A DNA stretch of 49,027 nt from an uncultured Opitutaceae bacterium (GTDB lineage Bacteria; Verrucomicrobiota; Verrucomicrobiia; Opitutales; Opitutaceae). The position numbers and the translations under genes are program-made. The notes under the pieces were generated by a model, which was given only the letters and a program-made list of their open reading frames with translations, was not told the DNA's origin and did not search any database. Each line of letters opens with the position of its first letter. The stretch's first letter is position 1. Where the stretch lies: positions 1-49,027 of the forward strand of contig CAIWXW010000116.1 in assembly GCA_903916755.1 (NCBI GenBank), given 5' to 3'. This document shows, piece by piece, positions 33,463 through 42,287 of this stretch.

Positions 33463-34842
33463 CTAGCGGCGGCCCGCCGCCACGGCAGCGAGGATCTTCG
33501 CGATCGTCTCGCTGCCCTTGCGCATCACGTCCAGGTTGAAGCTCTCATTGGGCGCGTGCAGGTTGTCCTCGGGCAGGAACAGCCCGAACATGACGGAATC
33601 CAGCCCGGTCACGCGCTTGATGTCGGCGATGATCGGCACGCTGCCGCCCTCGCGCAGGTAAAGCGGCGGCCGGCCCCAGACCTCGGTCACGGCGGCGTCC
33701 GCGGCGCGGAACGCCCGCGCGAGCACGGGTGACTGGTCCGGCGGGGTGTTCGGCCGGCCGGGGGGCACCACGATGTAGGGATCGCCCTGGTGCTGGTCGA
33801 CGAACTCGAGCTTCACGTCCTGCGGGGCGCGGGCCCGGATCGCGGCGATCACGAGCTCCTTGATCCTGGCCGGCTGCTGGTTCGGCACGAGCCGGCAGCT
33901 GATCTTCGCGAAGGCGCGGCTGGGAATCACCGTCTTCGTCCCCTCCCCCTGGTAGCCGCCGCCGATGCCGTTGAACTCCAGGGTCGGCTGGAAGCGGATG
34001 GCCTCAAAGGGCGTGTAGCCGGGCGGCGTGTGGAAGGCTTCGATCCCGAGAAACTTCGCGTAGGCCGCGGCGTCGCCGCCCAGCTTGGCCAGTTCGGCGC
34101 GCTCCCACGGCTCGACCTCCCGGACGTCGTCGTAGAAGCCGGGAACGTTCACCCGGCCGTCGGGCGTGTGCAGGGTCGCGCAGATCTCCGCCAGCGCCTG
34201 GATCGGATTGCGCATGACGCCGCCGTGAAGGCCCGAGTGCAGGTCCCCCTTGGCGCCGATGACATGGAGATCAAAGAGGGTCAGCCCGCGCAGCCCGCAG
34301 GTGATGACCACCTGCTGCTCGTTCGGCAGCGCCGTGTCGGAGAGGAAGACGAAGTCGGCCTCCCGCAGCTTGTCCTGGTACTTCTCAAGGAAGGCGGGGA
34401 AGCTGGGGCTGCCCATCTCCTCCTCCCCCTCGATGAGGAAGGTGATCCGCAGCGGCAGCCGGGGGTCCTTTTCCAGGAGCTGGGCCACCGCCGCGATGTT
34501 GGCCAGGAGCGGCCCCTTGTTGTCGGCGGCGCCCCGGCCGTAGAGGCGGTTGCCGCGGATCGTGGGCTCGAAGGGCGGCGTCTGCCAGAGGTTCAGGGGA
34601 TCGGCCGGCTGGACGTCGTAGTGGCCGTAGATCACGACGTGCGGCCATGACGGATCGCCGCCCCGCTGGGCCCAGATGACCGGATGCAGGGCGGTCGGCA
34701 CCGCCTCGACGGCAAAACCCAGGCCGCCCAGGAGCCCTGAGACGAATTCCCGCGCGCCGCGCATGCCCTCCCGCGCCGACGGGTCAGTGGAGATGCTGGC
34801 GTGGCGGATGTATTCCTTCAGCTTTTCGACGGGATCGAACAT
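33463..34842 (-). CDS. M20-family dipeptidase
   Basis: This 459-residue zinc metallopeptidase of family M20 has the metal and catalytic motifs IYGHYDVQP (His and Asp), GRGAADNKG (bridging Asp), IEGEEEMGSPS (catalytic and metal Glu), FLSDTALP and, near the C-terminus, a metal His in NLHAPNE. The dimerisation (lid) domain occupies the middle, including LHVIGAKGDLHSGLHGG. It is related to carnosinase/CNDP-type dipeptidases and probably hydrolyses small peptides. The start chosen is the ATG at 34842; a GTG at 34875 would overlap purH. The gene follows purH by 10 bases. Confidence 0.92.
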   Translation of the reverse strand: MFDPVEKLKEYIRHASISTDPSAREGMRGAREFVSGLLGGLGFAVEAVPTALHPVIWAQRGGDPSWPHVVIYGHYDVQPADPLNLWQTPPFEPTIRGNRLYGRGAADNKGPLLANIAAVAQLLEKDPRLPLRITFLIEGEEEMGSPSFPAFLEKYQDKLREADFVFLSDTALPNEQQVVITCGLRGLTLFDLHVIGAKGDLHSGLHGGVMRNPIQALAEICATLHTPDGRVNVPGFYDDVREVEPWERAELAKLGGDAAAYAKFLGIEAFHTPPGYTPFEAIRFQPTLEFNGIGGGYQGEGTKTVIPSRAFAKISCRLVPNQQPARIKELVIAAIRARAPQDVKLEFVDQHQGDPYIVVPPGRPNTPPDQSPVLARAFRAADAAVTEVWGRPPLYLREGGSVPIIADIKRVTGLDSVMFGLFLPEDNLHAPNESFNLDVMRKGSETIAKILAAVAAGRR

Positions 34843-34852
34843 GGGGCCCTTT

Positions 34853-36406
34853 TTAGTGACGGAAGTGGCGGACACCGGTGAAGACCATCGCGACGCCGCG
34901 CTCGTCGGCCGCCGCGATGACCTCCGCGTCGCGGACCGATCCGCCCGGCTGGATCGCGGCCGTGGCGCCGGCCTCGGCGGCGGCGATCAGGCCGTCGGGA
35001 AAGGGAAACAGCGCCTCGCTGGCGATGACGGAGCCCTGGAGATCCAGCTTGGCCTCGGCCGCCTTCCAGACCGCCAGGCGCGAGCTGTCGACCCGCGCCA
35101 TCTGCCCCGCGCCGACGCCGAGCGTCTGCTCGCCGCGCGCATAGACGATGGCGTTCGACTTCACGTGCTGGCAGACGGTCCAGCCGAACAGCAGGCCCGC
35201 CCACTCCTCCGGCGTGGGGGCGCGCTTGGTCACGACCTTGAAGCCGGAAGCGCGGTCGTGCCCGCGGTCCGGATCCTGCACCAGCACGCCGCCGATCACC
35301 GAGCGGATCTCGAGGAGCGCGTCGGCGGGGGCCGGGCCGCCGGACTTCGCGATCATCAGGCGCAGGTTCTTCTTCTTGGCCAGGATCGCCCGGGCCTCGT
35401 CGCTGAAGCGGGGCGCGATGATCACCTCGGTGAAGATCTCCGCGATCGCCTGGGCCAGGTCGCCCTCGAGGGTGCGGTTGACCACGATCACGCCGCCGAA
35501 AGGCGCCTGCCGGTCCGTGGCGTAGGCGCGCTCCCAGGCCTGCAGCAGGTCGTCGCCGCCGGCGACCCCGCAGGGATTGGTGTGCTTCAGGATGGCCACG
35601 GTCGGCCGCTCGAAATCGCCGATCAGGCGGCCCGCCGCCGTGACGTCGAGAATGTTGTTGTAGCTGAGCTCCTTGCCCTGGAGCTGCTCGAAGTAATCGT
35701 TGAACCGGCCGTAGAGCGCCGCCCGCTGGTGCGGGTTCTCGCCATAGCGCAGCTCCTGCGCCTTGGGCCAGGAGAGGCTGAGCACGGCGGGAAAGCCGGC
35801 GATCGCGGCCAGATCCGGCTCCGCCTGCGACTCGAGATATCGCGCAATGGCCGCGTCGTAGGCGGCCGTGCGCTGGAAGACCTTCAGGGCGAGCCGGCGG
35901 CGCAGTTCCTGGAGTCCGGCCGGGGAGCCCGCGAGCGCCTTCAGCGCGGGGTCGTAGTCGGCCGGATCGCAGATCACGGTGACGCTCGCGTGGTTCTTGG
36001 CCGCGCTGCGCAGCATCGAGGGGCCGCCGATGTCGATGTTCTCGATCGCGTGCTCGAAGGCCACGCCCGGCTGGGCGACCGTCTCCTCGAAGGGATAGAG
36101 GTTCACCACCACCAGCTCGATGAGCTCGATCCCGTTGGCGGACGCCTGCGCGAGATGGGAGGCGTCGTCCCGCCGGGCGAGGAGGCCGCCGTGGATCTTC
36201 GGGTGCAGCGTCTTCACCCGTCCGTCCATGATCTCGGGAAAGCCCGTGTGCGCGCCGACCTCGGTGACCGGCAGGCCCTGGTCGGCCAGCAGCTTGGCGG
36301 TGCCGCCGGTCGACAGCAGGGTGAAGCCGTGCTGGCGGACGAGGGCCGTGGCGAAGGCCGCCAGGCCACGCTTGTCACTGACGGAAAGGAGGGCGAATTT
36401 GGGCAT
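34853..36406 (-). CDS. purH: Bifunctional AICAR transformylase / IMP cyclohydrolase
   Basis: This 517-residue enzyme catalyses the last two steps of de novo purine synthesis. The N-terminal IMP cyclohydrolase domain begins with [16 protein letters not shown] and contains [19 protein letters not shown] and [15 protein letters not shown]. The C-terminal AICAR transformylase domain has [26 protein letters not shown] and [15 protein letters not shown]. Length is typical. I choose the ATG at 36406, at the start of the conserved domain. It is divergent from apaG with a 78-base gap that can fold into a GC-rich stem. Confidence 0.97.
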   Translation of the reverse strand: MPKFALLSVSDKRGLAAFATALVRQHGFTLLSTGGTAKLLADQGLPVTEVGAHTGFPEIMDGRVKTLHPKIHGGLLARRDDASHLAQASANGIELIELVVVNLYPFEETVAQPGVAFEHAIENIDIGGPSMLRSAAKNHASVTVICDPADYDPALKALAGSPAGLQELRRRLALKVFQRTAAYDAAIARYLESQAEPDLAAIAGFPAVLSLSWPKAQELRYGENPHQRAALYGRFNDYFEQLQGKELSYNNILDVTAAGRLIGDFERPTVAILKHTNPCGVAGGDDLLQAWERAYATDRQAPFGGVIVVNRTLEGDLAQAIAEIFTEVIIAPRFSDEARAILAKKKNLRLMIAKSGGPAPADALLEIRSVIGGVLVQDPDRGHDRASGFKVVTKRAPTPEEWAGLLFGWTVCQHVKSNAIVYARGEQTLGVGAGQMARVDSSRLAVWKAAEAKLDLQGSVIASEALFPFPDGLIAAAEAGATAAIQPGGSVRDAEVIAAADERGVAMVFTGVRHFRH

Positions 36407-36484
36407 GGGCAGGGCAGCAAGGCGTACCGGGCCGCCCGCCCGCTTGGCAAAGCGAAAAGCGCGGGCCGGCCCAAAGAACACGGC

Positions 36485-36907
36485 ATGGTTTGTAAACCGC
36501 CGCCAACCGCATTCACTGGTGGGGTGCACAGCAGCTCAGAAGAAGTGCCCGGCCTCACGGCCCACCTCGACCGGCTTTCCTACCATTACGGCGGATCCAG
36601 CCTGCCGGCGGACAAGCCGCATGCGTTCGTCTACTTCATCACCATCCGGAACGCCTCCGACCGCACGGTCATGCTCCTGGGCCGCAAGTGGGTCATCGAG
36701 CACGCGGACGGCACCCGGCTGGTGATCGAGGGCGACAAGATCGTGGGCGAGACCCCGCGGCTCGCGCCCGGCGAGCAGTTCTCCTACAACAGCAAGCACA
36801 TCTGCGGCGCGGACGCCCGCGCCCGCGGCAGTTTCCATGGCATCGACGAGCTGGGCCGCCGAGTGCACGTGATCCTGCCGCCCTTCGACCTGACCATCCC
36901 GCACTGA
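36485..36907 (+). CDS. apaG: ApaG-domain (DUF525) protein
   Basis: This frame gives 140 residues from the ATG at 36485; GTG codons at 36524 or 36545 would give shorter, more typical products, and the first residues are not family-like. The ApaG fold is clear: HAFVYFITIRNASDRTVMLLGRKWVIEH, EGDKIVGETPRLAPGEQFSYNS and the C-terminal PPFDLTIPH. ApaG proteins are small beta-sandwich proteins whose molecular role is not settled; they occur in all major bacterial groups. It stands alone between purH and a NUDIX gene. Confidence 0.85.
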   Translation: MVCKPPPTAFTGGVHSSSEEVPGLTAHLDRLSYHYGGSSLPADKPHAFVYFITIRNASDRTVMLLGRKWVIEHADGTRLVIEGDKIVGETPRLAPGEQFSYNSKHICGADARARGSFHGIDELGRRVHVILPPFDLTIPH

Positions 36908-36915
36908 GCGGCCGT

Positions 36916-37419
36916 TCAGGCGGGAGCCGTCGCGAGGCCCCAGAGGTAGCGGAACGAGGCGGCGAAAAGCTCCGGCGCGCGGGCGATCTGGTCGGTGACC
37001 TCCGCGGGGGTGAACCATTCCCCGCGCTCGATCTCGGAGGGAGCCAGCACGAACGGCCCCTCGTGCTCCAGCCGGTAGACCCAGACAAACTCCCAGCTGG
37101 TCTCCGGCCGGGCCTCGATGCGAAACCAGCGCGCCGGCGGCCGCGCCAGCCGCAGCCCGATTTCCTCGCCCAATTCGCGCCGCGCGGCGTCATCGTAGGC
37201 CTCGCCCGAATCGACGTGCCCCGAGCACGAGGAATCCCAGCAGCCGGCCGCGGTGTCCTTCGCCAGCGAGCGCTTCTGCAGGAAGATCCGGCCCGCCGCG
37301 TTGAAGACCAGGACATGGACCGCGCGGTGCCAGAGGCCCCGCGCATGGACCTCGCGGCGGGGGGCCTGGCCCACCACCTCGTCCCGGTCGTTCACAATGT
37401 CGAAAATTTCGTCGTGCAA
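36916..37419 (-). CDS. NUDIX hydrolase, IPP-isomerase-like
   Basis: This 167-residue protein contains the Nudix box G-x5-E-x7-REL-x-EE-x-GL (GHVDSGEAYDDAARRELGEE), preceded by HRAVHVLVFNAAGRIFLQKRS, which resembles isopentenyl-diphosphate isomerase type I and its NUDIX relatives. No ATG lies at the expected N-terminus, so a TTG at 37417-37419 is used; it gives the usual DEIFDIVND opening. The substrate, a nucleoside diphosphate derivative or a prenyl diphosphate, cannot be told apart by sequence alone. Confidence 0.85.
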   Translation of the reverse strand: MHDEIFDIVNDRDEVVGQAPRREVHARGLWHRAVHVLVFNAAGRIFLQKRSLAKDTAAGCWDSSCSGHVDSGEAYDDAARRELGEEIGLRLARPPARWFRIEARPETSWEFVWVYRLEHEGPFVLAPSEIERGEWFTPAEVTDQIARAPELFAASFRYLWGLATAPA

Positions 37420-37470
37420 AAGAAATGCGTTGTCTTATCGCCCCTGCTTTCCGTGGCTGCAGGGTAGCCC

Positions 37471-37908
37471 ATGCCCAAAATAGACATCAGCAAGGTCGCA
37501 GAGATCTTGAAGAAGAACCAGCTGGATCCCGCCACTCTGCGCCGCGTCATCGAGGAACTCAATCTCGCGGTGCAACCCGACCCGGGCGACGAGGATAAGC
37601 CGCCGGCGCAGAAGAAGCAGCATGTGCTGCTCGTGAGCGATCCGGAGGGCCGGCTGCCGAAGACCGACTTCGTGGGCTGGGTGCTGCAGATCCCGGAGAG
37701 CGAGAGCCCGGCGACGACCCAGGACCGGCTGCTGCGCGGCGCCTATGACTACAACATGACCCGCAAGGGGCGCCTCTATCCCGCCAAGACGATCGGTGAG
37801 GCCCTGGAGAATGTCCCGGCCAAGTTTTTCAAGGAGGCGGACCTCTGGGTGAAGACCAAGACGCCCGTCCTCGTCCTGCGGACCGACAACGAGATCCCCA
37901 AGGAATAG
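37471..37908 (+). CDS. Conserved-looking hypothetical protein
   Basis: This 145-residue soluble protein has no signal peptide or membrane segment. It has an N-terminal helical region (KVAEILKKNQLDPATLRRVIEEL), an acidic/lysine-rich linker near residue 45, and a mixed alpha/beta C-terminal part (HVLLVSDPEGRLPKTDFVGWVLQ, LRGAYDYNMTRKGRLYPAKTIGEAL). I do not recognise the family. It starts 52 bases from the divergent NUDIX gene. A GCAGGG stretch upstream of the ATG is weakly Shine-Dalgarno-like. Confidence 0.6.
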   Translation: MPKIDISKVAEILKKNQLDPATLRRVIEELNLAVQPDPGDEDKPPAQKKQHVLLVSDPEGRLPKTDFVGWVLQIPESESPATTQDRLLRGAYDYNMTRKGRLYPAKTIGEALENVPAKFFKEADLWVKTKTPVLVLRTDNEIPKE

Positions 37909-37992
37909 GCCGGCGCCGCCGGGCGCGGCCCCCGGAGGAAACGATTGTCATAGGCGCGGGCCCGCGCTTATCTGACGCGTCGCTCCGACCTC

Positions 37993-39960
37993 ATGATCGC
38001 CCGCCATGTCCTGCCCGCTTCCCGGTTCGAACATGCGCCCGTGGCCGCTTTCGCGAGCAGCCAGGACGCCTCCCGCAGCGCCGCGGCCGAGGTGGCGGCC
38101 CTGATCCGCGCCCGCCAGCGCGAGGGGCGCCCGGCGGTCCTGGGCCTGGCCACCGGCTCGACCCCGGTCAGCTTCTACGCCGAGCTCGTCCGGCTGCACC
38201 GCGAGGAGCAGCTCAGTTTCGCCCATGTCGTCACCTTCAACCTGGACGAGTACCTCTCGCTCCCGCCCGAGCATCCGCAGAGCTACCACAGCTACATGCG
38301 GGAGCACCTGTTCAGCCACGTCGACCTGCCCCCCGCGCAGGCCCATCTGCTCGACGGCTCCGTCCCCAAGGCGGAGATCGACGCGCACTGCGCCGCCTAT
38401 GAGGAGGCGATCCGGGCCGCCGGCGGCATCGACTTCCAGATCCTCGGCATCGGCCGCACCGGCCACATCGGCTTCAACGAGCCGGGCAGCCCGCGCCGCT
38501 CCGCGACGCGGCTGGTCACGCTCGATCCGCTGACCCGGCGCGACGCCGCCGGCGACTTCGGCGGCGATGAGCACACGCCGCACTTCGCCCTCACCATGGG
38601 CGTCCGGTCCATCCTTTCGGCCCGGCGCCTCGTGCTGATGGCGTGGGGCCAGCACAAGGCGGAGATCGTGCGCACCGCGGTCGAGGGCGAGATTTCGGCC
38701 CAGGTCACCGCCTCCTTCCTGCAGGAGCACGACAACGCGGTCTACGTCCTCGACGAGGCCGCGGCCGGCGCCCTCACCCGCAACCGCACCCCCTGGCAGC
38801 TGGGCCCCCTGGCCGAGCAGGGCCTGGCCTGGGATGACCGGATGACGCGGCGGGCGATCCTCTGGCTCGCGCAGCGCTGCGAAAAATCGATCCTCAAGCT
38901 GACCGACGACGACTACAACGAGGCCGGCCTCCAGGACCTGCTGCGCGTCCACGGGTCCGCCTACGATGCGAACCTGGCGGGCTTCTACCAGCTGCAGCAT
39001 ACGATCACCGGCTGGCCCGGCGGCCGCGATCCCGCGCGCACGCGGCCGGGCGACGCCCTGGTCCGCCCCCTCCGCGCCGCCTCGGCGAGTGTCTATCCGA
39101 AACGCGTCCTCGTCCTCTCCCCGCACCCGGACGACGACGTGATCGCGATGGGCGGCACGCTGTGCCGTCTGGTCGACCAGGGCCACGAGGTGCACATCGC
39201 CTACGAGGTCTCCGGCGACGGCGCCGTCCCGGACGAGGCGGTCTGGCGCACGCTGGCCTTCATCCGCGACGCCGGCCTGGCGGGCGCCGGCGACAAGGCG
39301 GTCATCGAGGAGCTGGCCCGCGACTATGAGCGCAACGGCAGCCTGCCGGACGAGGCCCCCTTGCCGGCGTGGAAGGGGCTCATCCGCCGCCAGGAGGCGA
39401 TCGCGGCCGCCCGCGTCTGCGGGGTCCCCCGCGAGCGGCTGCACTTCCTCGACCTGCCCTTCTACCACAGCGCGACCGCCCGCCGGCGCCAGTACGACGC
39501 CCGCGATGTCACGATCCTCCACGGCCTGCTGGCCCGGCTGCAGCCGCATCTGATCTACGCGGCGGGCGACCTCGACGATCCCCACGGCACGCACCGGCTG
39601 TGCCTGCGGATCCTGCGCGATGCGCTGGCGCAATCGGCCGGCGAATCCTGGCGGCAGGAATCCGAACTCTGGCTCTATCGCGGCGCCTGGGCCGAATGGC
39701 CGCTGGCGGAGATCGACCTGGCCGTGCCGCTGAGCCCGCAGGAAGTCCTGCGACGGCGCCGCGCCATCTTCCGCCACGAGACGCAGAGGGACCAGGCGGT
39801 GTTTCTGGGCAGCGACCAGCGGGAGTTCTGGGAGCGTTCCGAGGACCGCGGCCGCCGGCTGGCCCAGGCCTACAATGCCCTCGGGCTGGCCGAGTACGAG
39901 GCGATGGAGGCCTTTAAGCGCTACACCTTGCCGGACTTCGCAGGCCTCGCGCAGCTCTGA
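37993..39960 (+). CDS. Glucosamine-6-phosphate deaminase fused to a PIG-L deacetylase domain
   Basis: This 655-residue fusion has an N-terminal NagB-like half (about 1-270) with GLATGSTPVSFYAEL, TFNLDEYLSLPPEH (catalytic Asp) and GIGRTGHIGFNEPGS (His and Glu). The usual catalytic D of the GNDGH motif is Thr in this subtype. The C-terminal half (from about 370) is a PIG-L/LmbE-type deacetylase with SPHPDDDVIAMGG (zinc-binding H, D, D) and DPHGTHRLC. Together they could remove an acetyl group from an amino sugar and then deaminate it. Similar fusions occur in Bacteroidota. The adjacent sugar MFS gene fits amino-sugar catabolism. Confidence 0.88.
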   Translation: MIARHVLPASRFEHAPVAAFASSQDASRSAAAEVAALIRARQREGRPAVLGLATGSTPVSFYAELVRLHREEQLSFAHVVTFNLDEYLSLPPEHPQSYHSYMREHLFSHVDLPPAQAHLLDGSVPKAEIDAHCAAYEEAIRAAGGIDFQILGIGRTGHIGFNEPGSPRRSATRLVTLDPLTRRDAAGDFGGDEHTPHFALTMGVRSILSARRLVLMAWGQHKAEIVRTAVEGEISAQVTASFLQEHDNAVYVLDEAAAGALTRNRTPWQLGPLAEQGLAWDDRMTRRAILWLAQRCEKSILKLTDDDYNEAGLQDLLRVHGSAYDANLAGFYQLQHTITGWPGGRDPARTRPGDALVRPLRAASASVYPKRVLVLSPHPDDDVIAMGGTLCRLVDQGHEVHIAYEVSGDGAVPDEAVWRTLAFIRDAGLAGAGDKAVIEELARDYERNGSLPDEAPLPAWKGLIRRQEAIAAARVCGVPRERLHFLDLPFYHSATARRRQYDARDVTILHGLLARLQPHLIYAAGDLDDPHGTHRLCLRILRDALAQSAGESWRQESELWLYRGAWAEWPLAEIDLAVPLSPQEVLRRRRAIFRHETQRDQAVFLGSDQREFWERSEDRGRRLAQAYNALGLAEYEAMEAFKRYTLPDFAGLAQL

Positions 39961-39968
39961 CCCCGGGG

Positions 39969-41405
39969 ATGACCGCCGCTCCCGCCCGCACCTCGAGCCC
40001 GCTCGGCTACAGCGCGCTCCTCCTCTTCATCGCGGGCATGGGCGGCGCCCTGTACGGCTACGACATCGGCATCATCGGCGCCGCCCTGCTCTACCTCGGC
40101 AAGACGATCAGCCTGACCGAGGCGCAGGAATCGCTGGTGGTCGCCGCCGTCCTCGCGGGCGGCACGCTGTCCTCCGTCGCCGCGGGCGCGATGGCGGAAT
40201 TCATCGGCCGCCGGAAGGTCATGATCGCGGCGGCATTCCTCTTTGTCGCCAGCGTCGGGCTGATCGCGGTCGCGCAGAGCTTCGTCGCGCTGGTCCTCGG
40301 CCGGACCCTGCAGGGCCTGAGCGCCGGCATGATCGCCGTGGTCGTGCCGCTTTATCTGGCCGAATGCCTGCCCCCCGCGATCCGCGGCCGGGGCACCGCC
40401 ATCTTCCAGCTTTTCCTCACGCTCGGCATCCTGGTCGCGCTCGGCGTCGGCGCGCATTTCGTCAAGGGAGTCGAGCGGCTGGGCGCGCCCGCCCGCCTGC
40501 CGCCCGGCGTCTTCCTCCGGGCGGAGGATCACGCGTGGCGGGCCATGTTCCTCTCGGCCGTGTATCCCGCCGCCGTCTTCCTGATCGGCACCTTCTGCGT
40601 GACCGAGTCGCCCCGCTGGCTGGTGCAGCACGCCCGAATGCCGGAGGCGCTGGCCGCGCTCCGCCGCTCGCGCGCGGAGGCGCAGGCCGAGATCGAGTTC
40701 CGCGAAATGACCGCGGCCGAGCCGGCCGGGGGCGCCCGCCAGCCGGGCGCCACCGACTCGCTCTGGCAGCGGAAGTACGTGGTCCCGTTCGTCCTCGCCT
40801 GCGCCATCCTCGGGCTCACTCAGGCGACCGGCATCAATTCGATCCTCCAGTTCCTGGTCGTCATCCTGCAGAAGGCCGGCCTGCCCGCCGCGGCCGCGGC
40901 GCAGAAGGCGACCTGGGTCGCCGCGGTCAACGTCGGCTTCACGCTCCTTGGCACCCTGCTGGTGGACCAACTGGGCCGCAAGGCCCTCCTGAAGATCGGG
41001 ACGGCCGGAATCACGCTGGCGCTCGCCATCGCCTTCGTCGTCTTTCGCCGCCTGGAGGTCGCGGGCGCCCTCGCGACGCCCGAGACCGGGAGCCTCATCA
41101 CCGCCAGCCTGATGCTCTTCATCGCCTCCTTCGCCATCGGCCCCGGGGTTTGCGTCTGGCTGGCCCTCTCCGAACTCATGCCCACGCGGATCCGCTCCGG
41201 CGGCATGGGCCTGGGCCTGCTCATCAACCAGGGGATCTCCACCGCGATCGCAGCCGTCTTCCTGCCGGTGGTCAGCCGCTACGGCTACCATGCGATGTTC
41301 CTCTTCTGGGGCGCCTGCACGGTGGCGTACTTCCTCACCGCGGCCTGCTTCCTGCCCGAGACCAAGGGGAAGACGCTCGAGGAGATCGAGGCTTCCTTCC
41401 GCTGA
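39969..41405 (+). CDS. Sugar porter MFS transporter
   Basis: This 478-residue major facilitator has about 12 transmembrane segments. It carries sugar-porter marks: GGALYGYDIGIIGAALLYL, R-G-R-G after helix 4, PRWLVQHARMPEALAAL, QATGINSILQF, and the C-terminal PETKGKTLEEIE. It should take up a sugar by proton symport through the inner membrane. It starts 8 bases after the NagB/PIG-L fusion gene, so both probably form one transcript for an amino sugar or related sugar. The substrate cannot be named. Confidence 0.92.
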   Translation: MTAAPARTSSPLGYSALLLFIAGMGGALYGYDIGIIGAALLYLGKTISLTEAQESLVVAAVLAGGTLSSVAAGAMAEFIGRRKVMIAAAFLFVASVGLIAVAQSFVALVLGRTLQGLSAGMIAVVVPLYLAECLPPAIRGRGTAIFQLFLTLGILVALGVGAHFVKGVERLGAPARLPPGVFLRAEDHAWRAMFLSAVYPAAVFLIGTFCVTESPRWLVQHARMPEALAALRRSRAEAQAEIEFREMTAAEPAGGARQPGATDSLWQRKYVVPFVLACAILGLTQATGINSILQFLVVILQKAGLPAAAAAQKATWVAAVNVGFTLLGTLLVDQLGRKALLKIGTAGITLALAIAFVVFRRLEVAGALATPETGSLITASLMLFIASFAIGPGVCVWLALSELMPTRIRSGGMGLGLLINQGISTAIAAVFLPVVSRYGYHAMFLFWGACTVAYFLTAACFLPETKGKTLEEIEASFR

Positions 41406-41417
41406 GCCGGACGGCGC

Positions 41418-42233
41418 CTATTTTCGTTTCAGCCGGACGGAGAAGATCTTTGGCCAGTCCTTGCCGGTCACGAACAGCCGGTCGCCCGCCGCGTCGTAGG
41501 CGATGCCGTTCAGGACATCCTCGTGGCCGTCCCGGTCCGCGGCCGGCAGCAGCCCCGTGAAATCGATCAGCCCGAGCAGCCGGCCGTCGGCGGGGTCGAT
41601 CCGCGCCACGTACGCCGTCTGCCAGATGTTCGCGAGGATCTCCCCCTTCACGTATTCGAGCTCGTTCAGCTGGGTCAGGGGCCGCCCCTGGGTGAAGACA
41701 TCGATCGAGCGGATTACCTGGAATGTGGCCGGGTCGAGAAACCGGATCTGGTTCGAGCCATTGCTCATGATCAGCGAATGGCCGTCAGTGGTCAGGCCCC
41801 AGCCTTCGCCGGCGTACGCAAACGCGCCGGCGGGCTCGAGCCCGGGCCAGCCGTAGATGAAGCCCTTCTGATTCTTCCAGGTCAGCTGGAAGACCCGGGG
41901 TCCGATCACGGTCGAGCCCTCGCCGAAATACTCGGACGGCAGCCGCACCCGCTGCGTGACCTGTCCGGTGGCGAGATCGACTTTCCGCAGGGTCGATTCG
42001 CCGTTCAGCCCCGTGCTCTCGAGCAGCTGGTGGTCGACCCAGGTCAGCCCCTCGGTGAAGGCGGAGCGGTCATGGGGCCAGGCCTGCAGGACTTCGTAGG
42101 TGTAGACCGGCGCGGGAGCCAGGGCGTCGGCCGCCGGGGCCGAGGGCTTCCGGTCGCCGCAGCCCGCCGCTCCCAGGAGAAGGAGCGCGGCGAGCGCGCG
42201 GATGGGGGTCGAAAGCGGATTTGCGTTTTGCAA
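41418..42233 (-). CDS. Glutaminyl-peptide cyclotransferase, lipoprotein
   Basis: This 271-residue protein is of the plant/bacterial-type glutaminyl cyclase family, a five-bladed beta-propeller that makes N-terminal pyroglutamate. It contains AFTEGLTWVD, LESTGLNGESTLRKVDL, GEGWGLTTDGHSLIMSNGS, LNELEYVKGEILANIW and DVLNGIAYDAAGDRLFVTGKDWP, all family marks. A lipobox (GAAGC, Cys25) suggests membrane attachment in the periplasm. No ATG lies at the N-terminus, so the TTG at 42231-42233 is used, which leads into the signal peptide. It is convergent with the MFS gene. Confidence 0.9.
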   Translation of the reverse strand: MQNANPLSTPIRALAALLLLGAAGCGDRKPSAPAADALAPAPVYTYEVLQAWPHDRSAFTEGLTWVDHQLLESTGLNGESTLRKVDLATGQVTQRVRLPSEYFGEGSTVIGPRVFQLTWKNQKGFIYGWPGLEPAGAFAYAGEGWGLTTDGHSLIMSNGSNQIRFLDPATFQVIRSIDVFTQGRPLTQLNELEYVKGEILANIWQTAYVARIDPADGRLLGLIDFTGLLPAADRDGHEDVLNGIAYDAAGDRLFVTGKDWPKIFSVRLKRK

Positions 42234-42287
42234 CGGACCGATGGCTTAATCCCCCTCCGCTCCGCGTTCAATCCCTCTCTCCCTCCC

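Noticed and set aside
34676-36484. A long N-terminal extension in frame with apaG
   Set aside because: It lies opposite purH, is of shadow composition, and only the last 140 residues match a family; apaG starts at 36485 or later.
36407-36484. A GC-rich imperfect inverted repeat between purH and apaG as a purine riboswitch
   Set aside because: The arms pair only with a bulge and there is no conserved purine-aptamer core; it is more likely chance at this composition.
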